A DNA stretch of 64,000 nucleotides from Acidobacteriota bacterium (GTDB taxonomy: Bacteria; Acidobacteriota; Terriglobia; Acidiferrales; UBA7541): positions 216,401 to 280,400 of the forward strand of contig JABCZG010000003.1 in assembly GCA_013289835.1 (NCBI GenBank), given 5' to 3'. A program made the translations under genes and the position numbers. Under the pieces are notes generated by a model. It ran no database searches. It saw nothing but the letters and a program-made list of their open reading frames with translations, and had not been told where the DNA came from. Shown one piece after another: positions 59,816-64,000 of the stretch (positions are counted from its first letter, which is position 1; each line of letters begins with the position of its first letter).

Positions 59816-60472
59816 TCAGGCGACCCTCAAGCGGCGCTCGAGGAGGCCGAGAAGAAAATCGGCTAGGAGCGCGAGAAGGGCAGCGGGGATGGCGCCAGCC
59901 AAGATCAGCGAATCGCTGACGAGGGCAACGCCGCGGAAAATAAACGTGCCGAGGCCGCCCGCACCGATGGCGGCGGCGATGGTGGCCACGCCGATGGTGA
60001 TAATCGTGGCCGTGCGAATTCCGGCAAGAATCACCGCGAGCGCGAGCGGGAAGCGGACGCGCCAGAGGATTTGCGCGCGGGTCATGCCCATGGCCTCGGC
60101 GGCTTCGAGGACAGCGGGATCAATGCCGGTAAGGCCGACATAGGTGTTGCGAAGAATCGGGAGCAGCGCATAGAGGACAAGGGCAACAATCGCAGTGCGC
60201 TTGCCGATGCCGCCGATGAAAGGAATGGGAATGAGGAAACCGAAGAGAGCAAGACTAGGGATCGTCTGAAAAATACTAGCGATTCCCAGTGCGATGGCGC
60301 GAAGCGCCGGGCGCTGCACGATGAGCATTCCGAGAGGGACACCAATTAGTATGGCAATCGTCATGGCGATGACCACCAGCATGAGGTGATCCAATGTTGT
60401 GCTGAGAATTTCGGCGCGGTGCTCGGTGAAGAAGATCCAACCGCTCGACGTCTGTATAACGGCGAAGTTCAT
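59816..60472 (-). CDS. Betaine-type ABC transporter permease
   Basis: A 218-aa membrane protein of the OpuB/OpuC/YehW permease family. It has about six helices and the EAA-type loop EAAEAMGMTRAQILWRVRFPLAL (the first 20 residues are the core) near residue 120, which contacts the ATPase. TIAAAIGAGGLGTFIFRG is a second family landmark. Its start overlaps the end of the ATPase gene by 4 bp (ATGA), so they are translationally coupled. Confidence 0.9.
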   Translation of the reverse strand: MNFAVIQTSSGWIFFTEHRAEILSTTLDHLMLVVIAMTIAILIGVPLGMLIVQRPALRAIALGIASIFQTIPSLALFGFLIPIPFIGGIGKRTAIVALVLYALLPILRNTYVGLTGIDPAVLEAAEAMGMTRAQILWRVRFPLALAVILAGIRTATIITIGVATIAAAIGAGGLGTFIFRGVALVSDSLILAGAIPAALLALLADFLLGLLERRLRVA

Positions 60473-61251
60473 GAGGGAGACCCCGGACCAACGGAGAGAG
60501 AGGAAGTGAACGCGCGGACCTCTGGATGATCAAGCTGGAGAAATTCCTGAGGCGTAGCGCTGGCCGCGATGTGGCCGGCTTCCAGAAGAATAATGCGTGA
60601 TCCGAGAAGCAGGGCTTCGCGCAAATCGTGGGTGACGAAGACGATGGTTTTGCCGAGGCGCCGCGCGAGAGCGCTGAATTCGCGCTGAAGTTCCGCGCGC
60701 GTGACGGGATCGAGCGCGCCGAACGGTTCGTCCATCAGCAGAATCGGAGGGTCGGCGGCAAGCGCGCGAGCCACTCCCACGCGTTGGCGTTGCCCGCCGG
60801 AAAGTTCACGCGGGCGGCGCTTCGCAAATTCGCGCGGATCGAGGCCGACCAGTTGAAGCATCTCCTCGACGCGCGCCGCGATGCGAGGCTCGTCCCATTT
60901 TTCCAAAGTTGGAACGAGAGAAATATTCTCCGCAACCGTGAAATGGGGAAAGAGTCCAGCTTCCTGGATGACATAACCGATGCCGCGACGGAGGCGGATG
61001 GGGTCCCAGTCGGTGGTGGCGCGGCCCTCGACTCGAATCTGCCCCTTCGACGGAAGCAACATGCCATTAATCAATTTGAGGAGGGTGGTCTTGCCGCTGC
61101 CGCTGCGACCGAGAAGGACGACGGTTTCTCCCTGAGGAATCGCTAAGGAAATCCCGGAAACGATTACACGCGCAGGAATAACGTTTATGTAGTATGCCAC
61201 GTCGTGAAATTCAATTAAATTTCCCGAGAAACTTGCGGTTTTCGTATTCAT
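60469..61251 (-). CDS. Betaine-type ABC transporter ATPase
   Basis: A 260-aa ABC ATPase of the OpuCA/ProV type. Walker A GRSGSGKTT (about residue 48), Q-loop VIQEAGLF, signature LSGGQRQR, Walker B ILLMDEPFGALD and switch His in FVTHD are all intact. There is no C-terminal CBS pair, unlike classic OpuCA. The frame is open to 61395, but the ATG at 61251 gives a normal N-terminus and leaves a 115-bp divergent promoter region before egtB, in which a TTGACA (61257-61262) is seen on the plus strand. Confidence 0.92.
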   Translation of the reverse strand: MNTKTASFSGNLIEFHDVAYYINVIPARVIVSGISLAIPQGETVVLLGRSGSGKTTLLKLINGMLLPSKGQIRVEGRATTDWDPIRLRRGIGYVIQEAGLFPHFTVAENISLVPTLEKWDEPRIAARVEEMLQLVGLDPREFAKRRPRELSGGQRQRVGVARALAADPPILLMDEPFGALDPVTRAELQREFSALARRLGKTIVFVTHDLREALLLGSRIILLEAGHIAASATPQEFLQLDHPEVRAFTSSLSVGPGSPS

Positions 61252-61366
61252 TTCGATTGACAGCCCCACATTCCGGAGCGAACATCTTAATGCACCTAGC
61301 CTCCCGGCGCTGAAATTTGGCGCATCCTTCGCGCGGAAGCTGCATCCAAAGGAAGGGGAAAATGTC

Positions 61367-62698
61367 ATGGGAGCTTTGGCACTAGCTGTCCGCATCCGTC
61401 ACGATCTTCATACCCGCCTGCTTGATGCCCGCGCTCGAACCGACGAGTTATTTCGTGTGGTCCGGGAAGAAGCCATTTATGACCGGCCGATTCCGGAGAG
61501 ACACCGGATCATTTTTTATGTCGGACATGTCGAGGCCTTCGATTGGAATTTGCTCGGGGATCGTGCCTTCGGATTGCGCCCCTTTCACCGGACATTTGAT
61601 AATCTTTTCGCGTTTGGAATTGACCCGGTCGGCGGCGGCTTGCCATCGGACACGCCGGCGGACTGGCCGGCGCGCGACGAAGTGGAGAGTTATAACCGCC
61701 GGCTGCGCGAGGAACTGGATCGCGCCATCGAACGAGCGCTGGACCGGCCGGTGGAAGGCCATCCGCACCTGATCCCCATGCTGGAAGTGGCCATCGAGCA
61801 TCGCCTGATGCATGCGGAGACGCTGGCATACATGCTGCACCGGTTGCCGGGGGAGAGGAAGATTCACGCCACGGAGCGGGCCGGGTGGAAAGCGGCCCGA
61901 GCAAAGTCCCACCTGGTGGATATTCCCGCAGGTACAGTCACGCTGGGTCTGGAACGAATTCACGGAGATGAGTTCGGGTGGGACAACGAGTTTGGCGCGC
62001 ACGAAGTGGAAACGGCGGGATTCGCGATTGAAAATCACAACGTGACGAATCATGATTTTCTGCGCTTTATCCAAGCGGGAGGTTACGAAAACCCCACGCT
62101 ATGGAGTGAAGAAGCCTGGGATTGGAAGAAAAAGGAAAATATCGAGCATCCAGTATTTTGGAAACGCGACGGTAACTTGTGGATGTACCGCACCATGTTT
62201 GGAGAGATTCGCTTGCCACAGGAATGGCCGGTGTACGCTAGCCACGCGGAGGCCACGGCGTACGCGAAATGGCTGGGGCGCAAGCTGCCTACGGAGGCGC
62301 AGTTCCATCGCGCCGCGTATGGAACGCCCGACGGCGTGCGAGAGCGCGATTATCCGTGGGGCAACGAAGCGCCAACCGCGATCCATGGCAATTTTGATTT
62401 TCAATCGTGGGATCCTTCTCCCGTGGGCGCGCATCCAGGGGGAGCGAGCGCTTTTGGTGTGCAGGATCTAGTCGGAAACGGCTGGGAGTGGACACAAACG
62501 GAGTTCGCACCGTTTCCCGGATTTGCTGCGATGCCTTTTTATCCGAGCTATTCGGCAAATTTCTTTGACGGCAAGCACTATGTGATGAAGGGCGGCTCGC
62601 CGCGCACCGCCGCGTGCATGTTGCGGCGGTCGTTCCGAAATTGGTTCCAACCGCATTATCCGTATGTCTACGCGACATTCCGTTGCGTCGAGGACTAA
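61367..62698 (+). CDS. egtB: Ergothioneine biosynthesis sulfoxide synthase EgtB
   Basis: A 443-aa non-haem iron enzyme that joins hercynine (trimethylhistidine) to a thiol donor. The N-terminal DinB-like domain carries the three iron-binding His: H54 in HVEAFDWN, and H145 and H149 in EHRLMHAET. The C-terminal FGE-sulfatase-type domain has GNGWEWTQTEF and MKGGSPRTAACMLRRSFRNW. GGAAGGGGAA supports the ATG at 61367. No egtA lies nearby, and the known acidobacterial EgtB from Chloracidobacterium uses cysteine directly, so cysteine may be the donor here. egtD follows after 24 bp. Confidence 0.93.
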   Translation: MGALALAVRIRHDLHTRLLDARARTDELFRVVREEAIYDRPIPERHRIIFYVGHVEAFDWNLLGDRAFGLRPFHRTFDNLFAFGIDPVGGGLPSDTPADWPARDEVESYNRRLREELDRAIERALDRPVEGHPHLIPMLEVAIEHRLMHAETLAYMLHRLPGERKIHATERAGWKAARAKSHLVDIPAGTVTLGLERIHGDEFGWDNEFGAHEVETAGFAIENHNVTNHDFLRFIQAGGYENPTLWSEEAWDWKKKENIEHPVFWKRDGNLWMYRTMFGEIRLPQEWPVYASHAEATAYAKWLGRKLPTEAQFHRAAYGTPDGVRERDYPWGNEAPTAIHGNFDFQSWDPSPVGAHPGGASAFGVQDLVGNGWEWTQTEFAPFPGFAAMPFYPSYSANFFDGKHYVMKGGSPRTAACMLRRSFRNWFQPHYPYVYATFRCVED

Positions 62699-62722
62699 TC
62701 CAACCCAAACCAGGGAGATCCC

Positions 62723-63691
62723 ATGCTGACTTCTTCCCTTCCCGTAAGGCACGTGTCTGAGTTTGCGTCGGATGTGCGCGCGAGCCTGACGAAGCCCGGC
62801 CAGAGAGAACTCCCTTCAAAATATTTGTACGACGAAGTGGGCTCGGCGCTCTTCGAAACGATTTGCGTCTTGCCGGAGTACGGGTTAACGAGAGCGGACG
62901 CGCGGCTGCTCGAAAAACATGCGGGAGAAATTGTGGGACGACTGCCGTCGCCGATTCAAGTGGCGGAACTGGGGAGCGGTTCGGGAAAAAAAACGCGCTG
63001 GATTTTAGAAGCGCTTTCGCGGCGACAAAAAACGTATTACTACCCGATCGAAATTTCACCTTCGGCACTGGCTGCGTGCGCGAAGGAGCTAGGACAGATC
63101 GATCTGGTTAGCGTGGTCGGCCATGAGCAACCCTATTTAGAAGGGTTACGCAGTGTCGCCGAAGGACGCGGGGATAAGGATCATCTGCTCGTGCTGTTTC
63201 TTGGGAGCACGATTGGGAATTTCGATCGCGATGCCGGCGAAGAATTTTTGCGGGAAACGAGGGCGATTCTCCGGCCGGGCGATGCGCTACTGCTTGGGAC
63301 CGATCTGGAGAAAAGCGTTGAGCTGCAGTGGCTGGCGTATAACGATCCGGCGGGCGTGACGGCGGCGTTCAATTTGAATTTGCTGGCACGCATGAACCGT
63401 GAGTTGGGCGCGGATTTTGATTTGGGCAGCTTCCGGCACGAAGCGCGCTGGAACAGCGTGGAGCGGCGCATCGAGATGCATCTGCGCTCGACTTGTCAGC
63501 AAACCGTTAAGATCCCCGCTGCGGGATTGCGCATCATGCTCGAGGAAGACGAAACCATCTGGACGGAAAGTTCGCACAAATACAAAGCCGAAGAGATTCC
63601 GGAGATGGCGGCGCGCACGGGATTCCGCTGCGATGCTCAGTGGATCGACCGGGAATGGCCGTTCGCGCAGAACCTGCTGATTGCAAGATAG
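62723..63691 (+). CDS. egtD: L-histidine N-alpha-methyltransferase EgtD
   Basis: A 322-aa SAM-dependent enzyme that trimethylates histidine to hercynine, the first step of ergothioneine synthesis. Visible: SKYLYDEVGSALFE and LPEYGLTRADARLL near the N-terminus, the SAM motif ELGSGSGKKTRW (about residue 82), FLGSTIGNF (about residue 160), and the histidine-binding segment TIWTESSHKY near residue 280. It follows egtB in an operon. One usual Tyr of LPEYY is Gly here. Confidence 0.94.
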   Translation: MLTSSLPVRHVSEFASDVRASLTKPGQRELPSKYLYDEVGSALFETICVLPEYGLTRADARLLEKHAGEIVGRLPSPIQVAELGSGSGKKTRWILEALSRRQKTYYYPIEISPSALAACAKELGQIDLVSVVGHEQPYLEGLRSVAEGRGDKDHLLVLFLGSTIGNFDRDAGEEFLRETRAILRPGDALLLGTDLEKSVELQWLAYNDPAGVTAAFNLNLLARMNRELGADFDLGSFRHEARWNSVERRIEMHLRSTCQQTVKIPAAGLRIMLEEDETIWTESSHKYKAEEIPEMAARTGFRCDAQWIDREWPFAQNLLIAR

Positions 63692-63712
63692 AGTGGTCCT
63701 GTCGTTAGCGAG

Positions 63713-63736
63713 CCGGTGACGGTTGCCGTCATCCGG
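63713..63736 (+). terminator. Hairpin after egtD
   Basis: CCGG-TGACGG (63713-63722) pairs with CCGTCA-T-CCGG (63726-63736) with a 3-nt loop and one bulge, 22 bp after the egtD stop. There is no T-run, so this is a possible weak terminator only. Confidence 0.45.
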
Positions 63737-63794
63737 GTGATTCTCATCCGTTGTCTTGAGAAGTCCTCCTCTGCGATGCTCCTTTCAATGAAGA

Positions 63795-63820
63795 GCACAG
63801 GCAAGAGTGCCTGTGCTACT
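63795..63820. repeat. REP-like palindrome, copy C
   Basis: Identical over 26 bp to 1045-1070: stem GCACAGGC, loop AAGAGT, stem GCCTGTGC, then TACT. It is intergenic, downstream of egtD. A single copy here compared with the pair at fabD-fabG. Confidence 0.7.
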
Positions 63821-63888
63821 GGGCCGATCACACCCCCCATTTTCTATAAGTGTTGCTGATAAAGGAGTTAGCGGTGGTGTAAGTGGTT

Positions 63889-63931
63889 TAGAATCAACAG
63901 TTGCGAGGTGGGGGCGGAAGTGTTGATTCTA
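63889..63931 (-). repeat. 11-bp inverted repeat at the end of a partial gene
   Basis: TAGAATCAACA (63889-63899) and TGTTGATTCTA (63921-63931) form a perfect 11-bp stem with a 21-nt loop. The right arm contains the stop codon of the minus-strand partial gene. It may act as a 3' hairpin of that gene; no T-run follows. Confidence 0.6.
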
Positions 63932-64000
63932 CAGGGGTTGGCCGTCCCAGGGTTTGCCGTCGATGGTGAGGCGGTAGTTGTGGTCGAAGTGGAGGGCGCC
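63929..64000 (-). CDS. C-terminal end of an unidentified protein (partial)
   Basis: The minus strand is open from the window edge to a TAG at 63929-63931, giving the last 23 residues of a protein that begins further right (ends LTIDGKPWDGQPL). The neat reading with a Trp, Tyr and His-containing end looks coding, but it is too short to assign. Its stop lies inside an inverted repeat. Confidence 0.5.
   Translation of the reverse strand, partial: GALHFDHNYRLTIDGKPWDGQPL

Noticed and set aside
61257..61290. Sigma-70 promoter for egtB
   Set aside because: TTGACA is present, but no acceptable -10 box lies at 16-18 bp; noted only within the ATPase entry.
63637..63840. Minus-strand ORF overlapping the end of egtD
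   Set aside because: It crosses a REP-like palindrome and egtD coding sequence and has no ribosome-binding site or domain.

Overview
The window looks like a chromosomal segment of an Acidobacteriota bacterium (class Terriglobia or a close relative). The reasons are inferred from gene content: a 1225-aa Oar-like TonB-dependent receptor with an N-terminal carboxypeptidase-regulatory domain, a PNGase A-type deglycosylase of the kind known from Terriglobus, an EgtB/EgtD pair, small stress-type membrane proteins (DUF3309, Thivi_2564, DUF3185), and a moderately GC-rich composition with long antisense shadow ORFs. The envelope is Gram-negative: LPS heptose kinase, TonB receptor, lipoproteins. I see no rRNA, tRNA, CRISPR array, prophage or intact transposase.

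Layout. 0-4 kb, minus strand: yceD-rpmF-plsX-fabD-fabG and a small acyl-carrier-like ORF (fatty-acid/phospholipid synthesis), with a palindromic REP-like pair between fabD and fabG. 4-7 kb: a fasciclin-domain protein, an ECF sigma factor, an RDD membrane protein and a DUF5666-like secreted protein. 7.1-11.4 kb: a three-gene trehalose-type operon (membrane/HAMP-fused GT20 synthase, DUF5752-like protein, TreT-like GT4). 11.4-14.1 kb, minus: a YfgM-like TPR protein, a dGTPase-like HD protein and a HhH-GPD glycosylase that lacks the catalytic lysine. 14.2-17.5 kb: an FHA protein, then a GT2-GT4-methyltransferase envelope glycan operon with a good terminator. 17.6-19.3 kb, minus: a diguanylate cyclase and a PilZ protein. 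19.6-23.1 kb, minus: a CDGSH protein and a complete protein-thiocarboxylate cysteine operon (CysM, Mec-type JAMM protease, CysO with a blocked C-terminus, MoeZ). 23.3-27 kb: the TonB-dependent receptor.

27-40 kb: a mixed region rich in exported hydrolases (M20 amidohydrolase, HExxH protein, M3 peptidase, gamma-glutamyltransferase), a degenerate GGDEF protein that keeps its c-di-GMP I-site, MqnD of the futalosine menaquinone pathway, and a sugar isomerase-like protein. 40-45 kb: a VapBC/Phd-PIN toxin-antitoxin pair with a recognisable promoter/operator, asparaginyl-tRNA synthetase, arginase and D-Ala-D-Ala ligase. 45-51 kb: a zinc phospholipase C-like protein and a group of small membrane or secreted stress-type genes around a Crp/Fnr regulator. 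51-58 kb: heptose-7-phosphate kinase, Trm112, coiled-coil and membrane proteins, an S10 carboxypeptidase and a PNGase A-type amidase. 58.4-63.7 kb: a His-rich secreted protein, then an OpuC/EgtUV-like ABC importer divergent from egtB-egtD.

The most interesting systems are: (i) the egtB-egtD operon facing a betaine-family ABC transporter, suggesting coupled ergothioneine synthesis and uptake; (ii) the CysO/Mec/CysM/MoeZ operon, where CysO ends in GG plus two extra residues that the adjacent JAMM protease would have to remove; (iii) the membrane-anchored trehalose-phosphate synthase operon; and (iv) several c-di-GMP parts (active DGC plus PilZ, and a separate I-site-only GGDEF protein). Many start codons were moved to internal sites on Shine-Dalgarno grounds, as stated in each entry. 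All family assignments are from recognition of motifs by eye; no database search was run.
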